NCBI RefSeq assembly: GCF_022179645.1
Contig: NZ_BPRA01000012.1
Span: 1 to 64,000, forward strand
Source of the DNA: Methylobacterium thuringiense
GTDB taxonomy: Bacteria; Pseudomonadota; Alphaproteobacteria; Rhizobiales; Beijerinckiaceae
Reading direction: 5' to 3'
DNA: 64,000 nucleotides
Shown: positions 1 to 9,424 of the stretch, piece after piece
Position numbering within the stretch: position 1 is the stretch's first letter
How the letters are laid out: each line of letters opens with the position of its first letter
The notes under the pieces: generated by a model
Database searches by the model: none
What the model was told of the DNA's origin: nothing
Seen by the model: only the letters and a program-made list of their open reading frames with translations
Program-made: the position numbers and the translations under genes

Positions 1-73
1 CGTCGTCCGGGAGGCAACGGACGACGAATGCTCTATCTCCCCGCGACACCAACAAAAAACTGGAGAGAACGCC

Positions 74-385
74 ATGGTCCTGATCAGCGTGATGTATCCC
101 GCCGGAGCCGGCACGCGCTTCGACATGGACTACTATCTCAAGAAGCACATGCCCCTGGTGAGCGAGCGCTGGTCCGCCCAGGGCCTGCACGGCTACGAGG
201 TGATCAAGGGCGTCGCCACGCCGGACGGCACGACGCCGCCTTTCCAGGTGATCGCGCTGCTGCGCTTCGAATCGGCCGAGGCCTTCAAGGCGGCCGCCGC
301 GGCGAACGGCCCGGAGATCTTCGGCGACATTCCGAACTTCACCGACACCCAGGCCGCCGTCCAGATCAACGACTTCGCCGAGTAG
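74..385 (+). CDS. EthD family protein
   Basis: A 103-residue single-domain protein of the EthD/dimeric alpha-beta barrel type. The N-terminal pattern MVLISVMYP, followed by FDMDYYLKKHMPL, is the family signature (a Y-x4-H-x-P core). Relatives include a protein needed for ETBE degradation in actinomycetes, but most members have no proven reaction, so no substrate is claimed. The start is supported by GGAGAG seven bases upstream. The next small gene follows after 16 bases, suggesting co-transcription. Confidence 0.85.
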   Translation: MVLISVMYPAGAGTRFDMDYYLKKHMPLVSERWSAQGLHGYEVIKGVATPDGTTPPFQVIALLRFESAEAFKAAAAANGPEIFGDIPNFTDTQAAVQINDFAE

Positions 386-401
386 GGCAGGCCTTCCCCC
401 G

Positions 402-704
402 ATGATCGACGTCATACAGCAGGTCCGGGGGAGCAATCCGTCGCTCCCCACGACCATCATCGTGCTGCGTTCGGATTCCCGCGCACTCGCCGACCCCGAA
501 ACCCTGATGCCGGAGGCCCAGGCCTGGATCGACGAGAAGACGCCGGGCGCCCGGCTCTCGCGGGAATCGGTGCTGCTCGCACCGTATCCCGGCGCGATGC
601 CGACCGAACGCAAGGTCACGGTTCTGGCTTTCACCGACGCCCGCCACCTCGCGGCCTTCGCGACCGCCTGGACGGCGGACCCGATCCCCGAAGGCGAGGA
701 CTGA
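402..704 (+). CDS. Hypothetical protein
   Basis: A 100-residue soluble, acidic protein that I do not recognise. It has no signal peptide or membrane segment. It lies 16 bases after the EthD gene and ends three bases before a strong hairpin terminator, so the two genes probably form one transcript. Base composition matches the surroundings. Confidence 0.6.
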   Translation: MIDVIQQVRGSNPSLPTTIIVLRSDSRALADPETLMPEAQAWIDEKTPGARLSRESVLLAPYPGAMPTERKVTVLAFTDARHLAAFATAWTADPIPEGED

Positions 705-706
705 GC

Positions 707-749
707 CTGAGAGGCCCCGATCCGATTGCATCGGCTCGGGGCCTCTCAG
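707..749. terminator. Bidirectional terminator hairpin
   Basis: A perfect 14-base inverted repeat (707-720 with 736-749) encloses a second small stem, CCGAT-TGC-ATCGG (722-734). It lies between the convergent genes ending at 704 (+) and 807 (-) and can serve both. It has no long U tract. The inner stem resembles the core of the palindromic repeat at 18034-18138. Confidence 0.75.
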
Positions 750-806
750 CTCTCGTTCTGCCGCGCTTTCTTTCGACCGACGGCATCCCCCCGGTCGGAG
801 AGCGTT

Positions 807-3800
807 CTAGGCCGCGCGAAGCGCCTGGATCGTCCGGATCGTGCCGCCGCGCAAAGCTGTGAGGCGGCGGATCAGGGGACCGAGATCGTCGCCGGCATGG
901 CAGGCGGTCTCGACCTCGCGGCAGAGCGCCGAGAGGCCGGCGAAGCCGAGGATGCCGGCCGCCGAGATCATGGCATGCGCATCGTGTGCGAGCTGGTCCC
1001 TGTCGACCTCCGCCTGCCTGCGCAGGTCCATCGCCGCGAAGCGGGCGCGCAATTCGGCCTCGAGCAGCATCAGCAGCGATTGCGTCCGCTCCGGCCCCAT
1101 GCGGTCCCGGATGCTGGCGAAGGCGTCCGCATCGAGGATCGTCTCGCCGCGCTCGGTCTCCTCCGGATGCAGCGTGGCCGGAGCCGCCTGGTCGCGGCGC
1201 CGGGCGCGCTCGCGGCCGACCCAGAGATCGATGGCCGCGTAGAGCTCCGGCCGCTTGAACGGCTTCCCGACATGGTCGTTCATGCCGGCATCCTGCAGAT
1301 CGTCGATCTGCCGTGGCAGCACGTTCGCCGTCATCGCGACGATCGGCACCTGGCCGGCATGGCCGGGCATGGTGCGGATCAGGCGTGTCGCCGTCAGGCC
1401 GTCCATGCCGGGCATCTGCACGTCCATCAGGACGAGGTCGTAGGGATCCGATCCGTTCGCCGCGGCCCGGACCCGGGCGACCGCGTCGGCACCGTCGTCC
1501 ACGACGTCGACCCGGTAACCCTTGACCTCCAGAACCGCGCGAGCGAGCTCCTGGTTGATCCGCACGTCCTCGACGAGGAGTAGGTGTACCCGGGGCTCGC
1601 CGTCCTCGCTCTCGGGTACGGCCGCAGTGGCGACGGGGCACACGGCGGCGTCGGCGAGATCCGGCACGCCCTCGCGCCGCGGCAAAGCCAGGGTGAACCA
1701 GAAGGTCGAGCCGATGCCGGCCTCGCTCTCGACGCCGATCTCGCCGCCCATCATCGTCAGCAGATGCCGGCAGATGGCGAGCCCGAGGCCGGAGCCGCCG
1801 AAGCGTCGGCTGATCGAACCGTCGACCTGGCTGAAGCGCTTGAACAGCCGCTCCAACTGCTCCGGGGCGATGCCGATGCCGGTATCGGTGACCGTGAAGC
1901 GCATCGCCTCCGCCGTCTCGCCCGTCGGCAGGATGCGTTGGCCCTCGTGCGTGACCGCGAGCGTCACCGAGCCGGTCGGCGTGAACTTCATCGCGTTGTT
2001 CAGGAGGTTGAGCAGTACCTGCCGCAGGCGGTTGGCATCGCCGAACACGAAATCCGGCAGGGCCGGATCGATCCGGCATTCGATCGCGAGCGGGCTCTTG
2101 AGGGCGCTGCCGCGCACGATCGAGACCGTGTTGTCGACGAGCCCGTGCAGCGGAAAGGCGATCGGATCGAGTTCGAGCTGGCCCGCCTCGATCTTCGAGA
2201 AGTCGAGGATGTCGTTGACGACCGTCAGCAGCGCCGCGCCCGAGCCCTGAATCAGTTCCAGCCGGCGGCGATCCTCCGGCGTGTGTCGCTGGGCTTCGAG
2301 GAGCAGGTCCGCGTAGCCGAGGATGCCGTTCAACGGCGTACGGATCTCGTGGCTCATGGCCGCGAGAAAATCGCTCTTGGCCTCGCTGGCGCGCTCGGCC
2401 TCGGCACGGGCCGCCTCCGCCGCCGCCGTCGCCGCCTGGAGCGCGGCTTCCGCGCGCTTGCGTTCGGTCACATCGAAACTCAGGCCGACCATGCGGGTCG
2501 GCCGGCCGGCGGCGTCGTAGAGCGCGCGGCCGCAGACATGCATCCAGCGCTCGGACACGCCGGCGACGATCCGGTACTCGGCAACGTAATCCTCGCGCAG
2601 ATCGACGGCCCGGCGAACCGAGTCCCAGACGATGCTGCGGTCGTCGGGATGGACCATGCCCGTCCAGGCCGCGGCCGGCATCGCGACCGGGCCGTCGTCG
2701 GGCAGGCCGTAGAGCCGCTGGTGCTCGCGGTCGAGGGCGACGACCCCCGTCAGCATGTCGTAGTCCCACGCCCCCGCGTCGGCGGCTTCCTGGGCGAGGC
2801 GCAGGAGGTCGCCGGTCTCCTGGAGACGCCTCTGCGTCGTGATGATGTCGTCGACGTCGAGCGCCGTGCCGAGCCATTCCGCCGCCGCCCCGTCATCCGA
2901 CGGCGCGATCGGGATCATCACGATCCGGTGCCAGCGGTAGACGCCGTCGTGCCGGCGCAGCCGCACCTCGACGTTGAACGGCGTGCCGTCGGTCCGTGCC
3001 TGCCGCCAGGCCGCATCGAGGCGCTCGGCGTCGTCGGGATGGGCACGGTCGCGGCGGTCGGACCGCTCGCGGCCGATTGGGCCGTAATACTCGTTGAACC
3101 AGGTATTGGCGTAGGTCGCCGTACCGTCCACGGTGCGCGCGGCCCAGACCAGGAGCGGCAACGCCTCGGCGAGAATCCGATAGCGCGCCTCGCTGCGGGC
3201 CAGCGCCGCTTCCGCGGCCTTGCGCTCGGTGATGTCGAGGACGGTGCCGAACAGTCCGGTGACGTTCCCCTCCGGCCCGGTCTCGCAGATCCCGCTCACC
3301 GTGACGTCGCGGATCTCTCCGTCGGGACGCAGGACCCGCGCCTCGTAGGCGTAGCCGGTACCGGCCTGCATGGCATTCTGAACGATGGCGGAGACATGCG
3401 CGCGGTCGTCCGGATGGTAGACCTCGGTCAGCGCGCTGCCGAGCAAGGGCACCGGCGAGCCCGGCTCGAGGCCGAGGATGCCGTAGGTCCCGTCGGACCA
3501 GACCGGCCTGCCGTCGGAGAGGGCGACCCGCCAATGGCCGACATGCGCCATGCTCTCGGCCAGCGTCAGCAGCCGGTTGGCATCGCCGAGGGCGGCCTCC
3601 CGGATGCGGAGCTGGGACGCCTGGGCCTCGATCACCTGTTCGCGGGCCGTGCGGGCCGCGGCTTCGTGCTCGCGCAGGGCGTTGGCCTCCTGCAGGTGCA
3701 GGTGGGCGACGACGATTTCGGCGAGGTCGCGCAGGGCCGCCGCGTCGTCATCGGAGAAGGCACGCGGCGTCGTGTCGACGAGGCAGAGGGCGCCCACCCG

Positions 3801-4160
3801 GATGCCCGAGCGCAGGATCAACGGAGCGCCGGCATAGAAGCGGAGATTGGCCGCGCCGGCCACCAGATCGCTTGCCGCGAAGCGTGGATCCCGGCTGGCG
3901 TCGGAGACGACGAAGACGGCGTCGCTGCGGATCGTGTGGTCGCAGAAGGCCTCCGAGCGCGGCAGATTCTGCGGCATCAGCGGGCAGGCGGTCTTGAGCC
4001 ATTGCCGGTCGGATTCGACCAGCGACACGAAGGCCGCCGGCACGGAGAACAGGCGCTTGGCCGTGCGGCAGACGGCCTCGAAATGCTCTTCCGGCGGCGT
4101 GTCGAGGATATGCAGGCCGCGGAGTGCGGCGAGACGATCCGCTTCTCCGAACGCAGACAT
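807..4160 (-). CDS. Hybrid sensor histidine kinase (GAF-PAS3-HisKA-HATPase-REC-HPt)
   Basis: A 1117-residue cytoplasmic hybrid kinase with no transmembrane segment. In order: GAF at about 20-155, three PAS/PAC units at about 200-315, 325-440 and 455-570 (two end in D-x-TERK), a coiled linker, HisKA with phospho-acceptor H604 in [11 protein letters not shown], and an ATPase domain with the N box ([10 protein letters not shown]), DTGIGI and [10 protein letters not shown] receiver with D913 ([11 protein letters not shown]) follows, then an HPt domain with a likely H1063 (HAMISAAG). All relay residues are present. No partner regulator lies nearby, so the output is unknown. The start at 4160 was chosen over an upstream in-frame codon because AGGTGA precedes it and the GAF domain begins directly after it. 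Confidence 0.93.
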   Translation of the reverse strand: MSAFGEADRLAALRGLHILDTPPEEHFEAVCRTAKRLFSVPAAFVSLVESDRQWLKTACPLMPQNLPRSEAFCDHTIRSDAVFVVSDASRDPRFAASDLVAGAANLRFYAGAPLILRSGIRVGALCLVDTTPRAFSDDDAAALRDLAEIVVAHLHLQEANALREHEAAARTAREQVIEAQASQLRIREAALGDANRLLTLAESMAHVGHWRVALSDGRPVWSDGTYGILGLEPGSPVPLLGSALTEVYHPDDRAHVSAIVQNAMQAGTGYAYEARVLRPDGEIRDVTVSGICETGPEGNVTGLFGTVLDITERKAAEAALARSEARYRILAEALPLLVWAARTVDGTATYANTWFNEYYGPIGRERSDRRDRAHPDDAERLDAAWRQARTDGTPFNVEVRLRRHDGVYRWHRIVMIPIAPSDDGAAAEWLGTALDVDDIITTQRRLQETGDLLRLAQEAADAGAWDYDMLTGVVALDREHQRLYGLPDDGPVAMPAAAWTGMVHPDDRSIVWDSVRRAVDLREDYVAEYRIVAGVSERWMHVCGRALYDAAGRPTRMVGLSFDVTERKRAEAALQAATAAAEAARAEAERASEAKSDFLAAMSHEIRTPLNGILGYADLLLEAQRHTPEDRRRLELIQGSGAALLTVVNDILDFSKIEAGQLELDPIAFPLHGLVDNTVSIVRGSALKSPLAIECRIDPALPDFVFGDANRLRQVLLNLLNNAMKFTPTGSVTLAVTHEGQRILPTGETAEAMRFTVTDTGIGIAPEQLERLFKRFSQVDGSISRRFGGSGLGLAICRHLLTMMGGEIGVESEAGIGSTFWFTLALPRREGVPDLADAAVCPVATAAVPESEDGEPRVHLLLVEDVRINQELARAVLEVKGYRVDVVDDGADAVARVRAAANGSDPYDLVLMDVQMPGMDGLTATRLIRTMPGHAGQVPIVAMTANVLPRQIDDLQDAGMNDHVGKPFKRPELYAAIDLWVGRERARRRDQAAPATLHPEETERGETILDADAFASIRDRMGPERTQSLLMLLEAELRARFAAMDLRRQAEVDRDQLAHDAHAMISAAGILGFAGLSALCREVETACHAGDDLGPLIRRLTALRGGTIRTIQALRAA

Positions 4161-4252
4161 AGTCACCTGATGAGGGCTCCCGGCATCGCGCACCCGACGC
4201 ACGTTCCGTGTCTGCGCGCGCAGCCGTTAACGGGATCGGTAATTAACGATGA

Positions 4253-5545
4253 TTAACGCGTCGTTAATGGCCCAGATTCGGTCTGTGGAGCGCGCGCGTT
4301 GCGGGCGAGCCAAAGCAATCGGGCGGCCTCCATACCCCAGACCATGCCCAGCATCATGTAGACGTGGCGCCATTTCTCGATGTCGATCTGCATCGCCTGC
4401 AGGAAGAACATCAGCAGCGCCGGCCAGACCACCTGCGCGTGGGCACGCAGCGGCGTCCGGCAGGTCGTCAGCCTGAAGCCGACATGCGCCGTCGCCAGGA
4501 CGAGTACGATGAAGACTGCGCCGCCGAACCAGCCGCCGTTGGCGAAGCTTCCGATATAGGAATTGTGCGGCTCCAGCTGGAAGATCAGCCGCCAATGCAT
4601 CGGGCCCATGCCGAAGGGTCGTTCGAGCAGCATGGCGATGCCGCGCAGCTGGTTGCCGAAGCGCCCGGTCTCGCCCTCGTCGTAGTCCTGCGTCACCGAG
4701 GCGCGGCTCTCGAACATCTTGGCGACGTGGTCGACCGAGAGCAGCCCGATCACCGCGACGATCCCGAGCGCGACGGTGACGAGGGTCAGGGTCACGATGC
4801 GTCGGCGCAGCCGGGCCGAATCGCTGGTGCGGTACACCGTGAGGACCATCAGCCCGGTCGCCACCACCGTCCCGCCCCAGGAGCCGCGGGAGAAGGACAG
4901 GAAGATGCCCGTGAGGATGATCAGCAGCCCCACGAACGACAGCAGCGGCCGCCGGGTCGTGCCGGTGAGGAGGGCATGCATCAGGTAGAGCGCGCCGAGC
5001 GTCAGGAACGAGCCGAACACGTTCGGATCCTGGAAGGTGCCCGACGCGCGGCCGTACTTGTAGAAGAGGTCCTCGATGCCGAGCACCTGCAGGTAGCCGA
5101 CGATGCCGAGGAAGGCCGAGAAGACGCAGCTCGCCGTGTAGGCCTTGAGCGCGAGATCCATGCGGTTCTCGGTGTCGTCGGAGAACAGCATGGCGAAGAA
5201 GATGCCGGTGAGCACGAGATAGACGAGCTGGATCGTCCAGGTGACCGGGAACGGCTCGGCCAGATACGGCATCAGGCTGGTGCCGATCGCCACGAGGTAG
5301 AGCAGCAGCAGACCGAACAGGGGCATCACGCCACGATGCAGCCGGATGCCGAGCGCGAACCACAGCGCCATCGTCGGGAAGGCGACGACGTCGTAGGGCG
5401 CGACGTCGGAGAAAGCGAAGCAGGCGAAGAAGATGAACGCCGCGAGCAAGACCTTCGCGAACCCCGTGAGGGCCGCGACGACCGGGATCTCGGCCCAGGC
5501 GCCCGCGCTGTCGCGCGAGGGCAGGGCGGCGGCCGTGGACGGCAT
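4253..5545 (-). CDS. O-antigen ligase/polymerase-like membrane protein
   Basis: A roughly 430-residue polytopic inner-membrane protein with about ten to twelve hydrophobic segments. It has the Wzy/WaaL layout: a large periplasmic loop in the second half containing a conserved-type H-N-S-Y (EPHNSYIGSF), and SFSRGSW before it. These features fit the O-antigen ligase family, which moves undecaprenyl-linked glycan to lipid A or polymerises it. The exact acceptor cannot be told. No glycosyltransferases flank it, so it is an orphan. ATG at 5545 was preferred over GTG at 5557 because GGAG is better placed for it. The gene lies upstream of the hybrid kinase on the same strand, 92 bases apart. Confidence 0.8.
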   Translation of the reverse strand: MPSTAAALPSRDSAGAWAEIPVVAALTGFAKVLLAAFIFFACFAFSDVAPYDVVAFPTMALWFALGIRLHRGVMPLFGLLLLYLVAIGTSLMPYLAEPFPVTWTIQLVYLVLTGIFFAMLFSDDTENRMDLALKAYTASCVFSAFLGIVGYLQVLGIEDLFYKYGRASGTFQDPNVFGSFLTLGALYLMHALLTGTTRRPLLSFVGLLIILTGIFLSFSRGSWGGTVVATGLMVLTVYRTSDSARLRRRIVTLTLVTVALGIVAVIGLLSVDHVAKMFESRASVTQDYDEGETGRFGNQLRGIAMLLERPFGMGPMHWRLIFQLEPHNSYIGSFANGGWFGGAVFIVLVLATAHVGFRLTTCRTPLRAHAQVVWPALLMFFLQAMQIDIEKWRHVYMMLGMVWGMEAARLLWLARNARAPQTESGPLTTR

Positions 5546-5675
5546 GGCTCGACGCACTCCGCTTATCCGCCCGACGCAACACCCGGAACGCCGTCCCGCT
5601 CACGCGCGGTCCCGTACAGGCTCCGATACAATCATCGAATGGTTGAGATTCATGAAAGACGCCGAGGAACCGGCG

Positions 5676-5996
5676 TCAGGCAGCCGCCCGGCGCAAGGGC
5701 TGGATGCGGTCGATCTCAGGGCCGATCTCGCGGGCCAGGGTATCCATCTCGAAGCTTTGTTGGAGGTTGAGCCAGAATTGCGGCGTGGTGCCGAAGTACC
5801 GTCCAAGCCGAAGCGCCGTATCGGTGGTGATGCCGATGCCTTCCGCGGCAACGCGCTCGATCCGTGTGCGGGGCACGCCGCAGGCGCGCGCGACCACGCC
5901 GGCCGACAGACCGAGAGGGATCAGAAATTCCTCACGCAGCACTTCGCCAGGGTGCAGCGGCGGCAGGATTTTGTCAGTCTCGTACGCGATGCCCAT
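5676..5996 (-). CDS. higA: HigA-type antitoxin (XRE family)
   Basis: A 106-residue helix-turn-helix protein. It starts like HigA antidotes (PLHPGEVLREEFLIPLGLS), followed by the HTH and the family-typical FWLNLQQSFEMD near the C terminus. HigA binds and neutralises HigB and represses the operon. It lies 32 bases downstream of higB, in the toxin-first order usual for HigBA. The ATG at 5996 is preceded by AAGAGGAG, a strong ribosome binding site consistent with antitoxin excess. A longer reading frame upstream has no such site. Confidence 0.92.
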   Translation of the reverse strand: MGIAYETDKILPPLHPGEVLREEFLIPLGLSAGVVARACGVPRTRIERVAAEGIGITTDTALRLGRYFGTTPQFWLNLQQSFEMDTLAREIGPEIDRIQPLRRAAA

Positions 5997-6028
5997 CACG
6001 GGACTCCTCTTGAGCTGGACGTTACCCG

Positions 6029-6313
6029 CTAGTGATAATCGACGATCTCCACGTCGGCCGGTCCGAGTGCGGTCCAGCGGAAGCAAACCCGGAACTGGTC
6101 GTTGATCCAGATGGCATGCTGTCCGGCGCGATCATCCTTCAACGGATGGAGCCTGTTACCCGGCGGTTCCTTGAGATCGGCCAGTTCGCCAGCTGCATGG
6201 ACCATCCTCAGCTTGCGCCGAGCCGTCTTGAGAAGATTGGCTGGGAAGCCTTTCGGATGCCGGCCACGAAATACCGCTTCCGTCACCGGATCGATAAAGC
6301 CCTGGATCGGCAA
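6029..6313 (-). CDS. higB: HigB-type mRNA interferase toxin
   Basis: A RelE/HigB-fold toxin, 94 residues if it starts at the TTG at 6313. Family landmarks are TEAVFRG, the basic ARRKLRM helix, PPGNRLHPLK and the C-terminal FRVCFRW and DVEIVDYH. HigB cleaves mRNA on the ribosome. The in-frame GTG at 6385 lies upstream of the promoter described at 6344-6372, so it cannot be used from that promoter. The TTG start restores normal family length. The gap to higA is 32 bases. The start codon is inferred, not proven. Confidence 0.88.
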   Translation of the reverse strand: MPIQGFIDPVTEAVFRGRHPKGFPANLLKTARRKLRMVHAAGELADLKEPPGNRLHPLKDDRAGQHAIWINDQFRVCFRWTALGPADVEIVDYH

Positions 6314-6343
6314 CGTCGCGCACGCAATGACCCGAACATGCGC

Positions 6344-6372
6344 AGTATCACTGAGTGAGACATATCCGTCAA
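6344..6372 (-). promoter_or_regulatory. higBA promoter
   Basis: Read on the minus strand, TTGACG (6372-6367), a 17-base spacer, and GATACT (6349-6344) form a good sigma-70-type promoter. Transcription would begin about 6337, upstream of the proposed higB start at 6313. Confidence 0.65.
6348..6358. promoter_or_regulatory. Putative HigA operator 1
   Basis: The palindrome TCACTGAGTGA overlaps the -10 element of the higBA promoter and matches the second site at 6382-6392 in the form TCAC-N3-GTGA. The centres are 34 bases apart, about three helical turns. Autorepression by HigA is inferred from position. Confidence 0.55.
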
Positions 6373-6380
6373 GAATTTGT

Positions 6381-6393
6381 ATCACTTCGTGAT
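6381..6393. promoter_or_regulatory. Putative HigA operator 2
   Basis: The palindrome ATCACTTCGTGAT lies just upstream of the -35 element and shares the TCAC-N3-GTGA form with the site at 6348-6358. Confidence 0.5.
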
Positions 6394-6513
6394 CGACAGG
6401 GCGGCAACAGGCCGGCAGTGCGATACTTTGCGGAGAGCTGAACCCAAGGGCGTTTCCCGAGAATCCTTGGGACGTCCGAACATCTCGGGCGTTGCCCCTC
6501 TTTAGGAGGCCGC

Positions 6514-6705
6514 ATGAAGAATCCCGTGATGAGCTTCTGGCTCTCTTCCGCCAACCAGGCCGCCGGCTGGTGGATGGGCCACGCCGCCAATGCCGTCCGG
6601 GCGCAGCAGCGCGCGGCGGTCAGTGAGATGACGAAGGCCGTCGCCGGCGCCAAGCCGAAGCGCAGGCGGCGCGTGAAGCGGAAGACGGCGTCGGTCCGCC
6701 GCTAA
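6514..6705 (+). CDS. Small basic hypothetical protein
   Basis: A 63-residue protein with an amphipathic/hydrophobic N-terminal half (MSFWLSSANQAAGWWMG) and a strongly basic C-terminal tail (KPKRRRRVKRK). The first half resembles the short helical segment of phasin-like proteins, but the match is too short to assign. TTAGGAGG ten bases upstream is a near-perfect ribosome binding site and supports a real gene. The basic tail suggests nucleic-acid or acidic-lipid binding; that is inference. Confidence 0.7.
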   Translation: MKNPVMSFWLSSANQAAGWWMGHAANAVRAQQRAAVSEMTKAVAGAKPKRRRRVKRKTASVRR

Positions 6706-6737
6706 GCCGGCCCCCCCGCCCGTCGCGGGACGTCGGC

Positions 6738-7484
6738 CTACCGTACCGCCGTCTCGTCGGCCATCGTGCAGTGATGATCGAGCAGCCACTCGGTGTGGCT
6801 GTCGCCTGCCCGATAGGCGAGGAGAAAGGCGCCTTGGACCGGATCGTCCGCCGCCGTGACGACCATGGCGAAGCTCGTGCGCCGCAGGTCGTGCGGCCCC
6901 GGCAGCCGCGCGAGTTCCGCGAACGGGTTGAGGCCGTCGAGGGATGCCGCAGGGACCAGCCTGCCATAATAGCGCTCGTCTTCGAGCGGGAAGGGCAGCG
7001 GCCGCCACTCGCCGGTGAAGGTCCCGGCATTGGCGTGGAGCGCCGCGCGCACCGCCGGCCGAACGCAGTCGAGGTGGATGTGCAGCTGGTCCTGCGACCG
7101 GCCGCCCCGCGAATTCACCGCCATCGCCACGTCACGCAGGTCGAGACGACCCTTCAGGGCGTCAGTGACATGGAAGCGGGCCTCCATCGCCGCGCCCCAA
7201 TAGGCGGCGCCCGCCGGGCCGCGCAGGGACGCCTCTTCGAGGCCGACGACCTTGGCGGTCGGCATCACCACGACCTCGGTCTTCAGGAGCGGCGCCTTCA
7301 GTACCGCGAAACCGGGTTTCTCGGAGCTGCCGGGGTCGACCCGGAGGCAGGGGAAGGGCTTTCCGAAGGTGGATTGCGCCGCGACGCAGGTCCGCGTCAC
7401 CACCCACAACGTGTCGCGCGTCACCCCGGCGGCGGCCGCGCTGGCGGCGGCGAGCAGGACGAGCGAGGCGAGGGCGGCGCGCAT
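6738..7484 (-). CDS. cdh: CDP-diacylglycerol diphosphatase
   Basis: A 248-residue precursor with an N-terminal signal peptide or anchor (MRAALASLVLLAAASAAAAG). The body matches the CDP-diacylglycerol pyrophosphatase family of the HIT superfamily: DTLWVVTRTCV near the start and the histidine triad-like NSRGGRSQDQLHIHLDCV in the middle. The enzyme hydrolyses CDP-diacylglycerol to phosphatidate and CMP at the membrane. Longer in-frame starts run through the intergenic region and were rejected because the signal peptide begins at 7484. The gene is monocistronic. Confidence 0.88.
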   Translation of the reverse strand: MRAALASLVLLAAASAAAAGVTRDTLWVVTRTCVAAQSTFGKPFPCLRVDPGSSEKPGFAVLKAPLLKTEVVVMPTAKVVGLEEASLRGPAGAAYWGAAMEARFHVTDALKGRLDLRDVAMAVNSRGGRSQDQLHIHLDCVRPAVRAALHANAGTFTGEWRPLPFPLEDERYYGRLVPAASLDGLNPFAELARLPGPHDLRRTSFAMVVTAADDPVQGAFLLAYRAGDSHTEWLLDHHCTMADETAVR

Positions 7485-7660
7485 GGATCCGTGTACCGCG
7501 CAGGGCCGGCCCGCGCATAGGTCACCCACGGCGAAACGGCCCGCCGGCTTCGATCCCAATGCAAGTACGGCCGGCACACCCGGCTGCACGCGGAGCCCTG
7601 GACATTTCAACGCCGGGCTGTCTCCCTCCGGCCCGGAAAAGCAGGAAGCGGGAAAAACGG

Positions 7661-8575
7661 ATGCTGTCCAAGTTGCGGAGGTTGGCCGACGGCCACACCG
7701 TTCACGTCTGGGACCGGGCCGAAGCCGGCGTCTGGGGCGATCCGCTAGCGACCCTCGAACGGGTGGCCGAGCGCTGGCGCCGGTATCGCAGCGCCACGGT
7801 CGACCCGGCCGTGACGGAGCACGACGACATGCTGGCCGAGCAGCCCGGCGGCGACGCCGCATACCGGCAAATCGGGGAATCGGCCCTGCGCGTCATCGCC
7901 GAGGCGATGATCCTGTCCGGCCGCACGCAGTTCGACACGATCCTCGACCTGCCCTGCGGCGGCGGACGAGTGACGCGCCATCTCGCGCAATTCTTCCCCG
8001 ATGCGGACATCCACGTCGCCGACATCGATGCGGCGAAGCAGGAAGCCGTGGTCAAGCAGTTCGCCGCGACACCCTTCGCCTTCCCGCATGATTTCCGGGG
8101 TAGCCCGAACCGAAGCTTCGATCTCGTCTTCGTCGGTTCGCTGCTGACGCATTTCGATCGGAAGCTATTCGAGCGCGCCCTCGACTTCTTCATCAAGGCC
8201 CTGTCCCGGGGCGGTATCGCCGTGCTGACCACGCATGGCCGCAACAATGCCGCCGAGGTCGTCCGTTCGCCGTCGTTCCCGGAATTCAAGGCGAAGCAAT
8301 TCGAGTTCATTCGGCACATCGAGGATACGAAGGCGAAGATCAAAACGAACTTCGATCCCGAAAAGGCGATCGTCGAGCAATTCCGGAAGGACGGCTTCGG
8401 ATACTTTGCGACGCCGATCCATTCGTCCCTCTACAAGCAGAGCTACGGCGGATCGTTCTCGTCGCCGTCCTGGCTGCTGCGGCGGATCGAACGGCGGGCC
8501 GACTGCGCGGTGCTCGGATTCAAGGAGCGAAGCTACGGAAACATGCAGGACGTGCTGATCCTGCAGAAGCTCTGA
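7661..8575 (+). CDS. Class I SAM-dependent methyltransferase
   Basis: A 304-residue protein with a Rossmann-type SAM-binding core. Motif I is ILDLPCGGGRVTRHL (about residues 90-104), an acidic residue follows at the end of strand 2 (HVADID), and SFDLVFVGSLLTHFD marks strand 4. The substrate is unknown. It stands alone between cdh and a small disordered protein. The first ATG of the open frame (7559) lies in non-coding-like sequence; 7661 was chosen because homologous-looking sequence begins there. Confidence 0.82.
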   Translation: MLSKLRRLADGHTVHVWDRAEAGVWGDPLATLERVAERWRRYRSATVDPAVTEHDDMLAEQPGGDAAYRQIGESALRVIAEAMILSGRTQFDTILDLPCGGGRVTRHLAQFFPDADIHVADIDAAKQEAVVKQFAATPFAFPHDFRGSPNRSFDLVFVGSLLTHFDRKLFERALDFFIKALSRGGIAVLTTHGRNNAAEVVRSPSFPEFKAKQFEFIRHIEDTKAKIKTNFDPEKAIVEQFRKDGFGYFATPIHSSLYKQSYGGSFSSPSWLLRRIERRADCAVLGFKERSYGNMQDVLILQKL

Positions 8576-8681
8576 TCGGGCGGACGACGGCATCGACGGG
8601 CCGGCGCTTCGCGGGCGATGTGCCGCGCAGCGAAACAAATGGCCGCGTTCGCCGTTCGTGACACGCAGAGGGAGATCATCG

Positions 8682-8897
8682 ATGGACCGCGAACGCGACC
8701 GCGACGCAGCAACGAGCCTGATCGAGGAGCACGACGAGAAGGTCGGCCGCGACACGCCGGATCGGGACCGGCCCGGCCAGGGCGACCCGTCCAGCAAGCC
8801 GGTCGACAGCCAGAAGCCGCCGCCGAAGACCGACAAGACCTCTGAGGAGGACGAAGCGCCCCGGAGCTCCGACCCGAGCCCGTTCGCGCCGCGCTGA
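8682..8897 (+). CDS. Small disordered hypothetical protein
   Basis: A 71-residue, highly charged, proline-rich and presumably unstructured protein with no hydrophobic segment. AGAGGGAG lies nine bases before the ATG, and a good intrinsic terminator follows the stop, which together argue for a real gene. Function unknown. Confidence 0.65.
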   Translation: MDRERDRDAATSLIEEHDEKVGRDTPDRDRPGQGDPSSKPVDSQKPPPKTDKTSEEDEAPRSSDPSPFAPR

Positions 8898-8920
8898 ACC
8901 TTGCCGAACGATCGAGTCCA

Positions 8921-8960
8921 AGCCGCCGTACCGCCTCGCAGGGGCAGACGGCGGCTTTTT
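8921..8960 (+). terminator. Intrinsic terminator
   Basis: Nine-base arms AGCCGCCGT (8921-8929) and ACGGCGGCT (8948-8956) are followed by a T run, 24 bases after the small gene ending at 8897. Confidence 0.85.
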
Positions 8961-9017
8961 CGCAAATAGGGACGGCATCGGCCTCAGGGTCGGGAGATCG
9001 GTTGCAGGGCGAGGACG

Positions 9018-9248
9018 TCAGACCGGATCGCCATCGTCCAGCCGCCCGCGCACGAAGCCGCGCGAGATGAGCCGGCTGCGTTCCCGTGCACGGCGTTCGC
9101 CCTCCATCAGGTCGGAGAGCGCGTCGGTGACGGCGCAACGCAGGGCCAACCCGGCATCGCCCTGGGCAGTCTCGAGATAGGCGCAGACGATGGTCTCGAT
9201 CGGACAGGAAGGCTGTGCCTCCCGTCCGGTTGGCGCGTTCGTCGGCAT
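9018..9248 (-). CDS. Small hypothetical protein
   Basis: A 76-residue soluble, probably helical protein (CPIETIVCAYLETAQGDAGLALRC and a C-terminal ERRARERSRLISRG stretch). I do not recognise a family. The ATG at 9248 is preceded by AAGGACAGG; a longer frame to 9314 lacks this. It may be a small regulatory protein, but nothing in the sequence proves it. Confidence 0.5.
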   Translation of the reverse strand: MPTNAPTGREAQPSCPIETIVCAYLETAQGDAGLALRCAVTDALSDLMEGERRARERSRLISRGFVRGRLDDGDPV

Positions 9249-9424
9249 GAACCTGTCCTTCGACTCGAATGAGAACGAAAGAAGAACACGCCATGAGGCC
9301 GATGGTTCGGTCAACCGTCGGATTGGCGGTTTCCGACGACGGCGACGCCGCAGCCGCCATGCGCGGTTTACCCCTTGCCGAGCTAAGCCGCCGACCGCGC
9401 CGGCGCCCGGCCGCCGGCCTCATC

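Noticed and set aside
631-2877. A 748-residue open frame on the minus strand
   Set aside because: It is a shadow of the hybrid histidine kinase in another frame of the same strand; composition is Arg/Pro/Gly-rich with no domain, as expected in GC-rich DNA.
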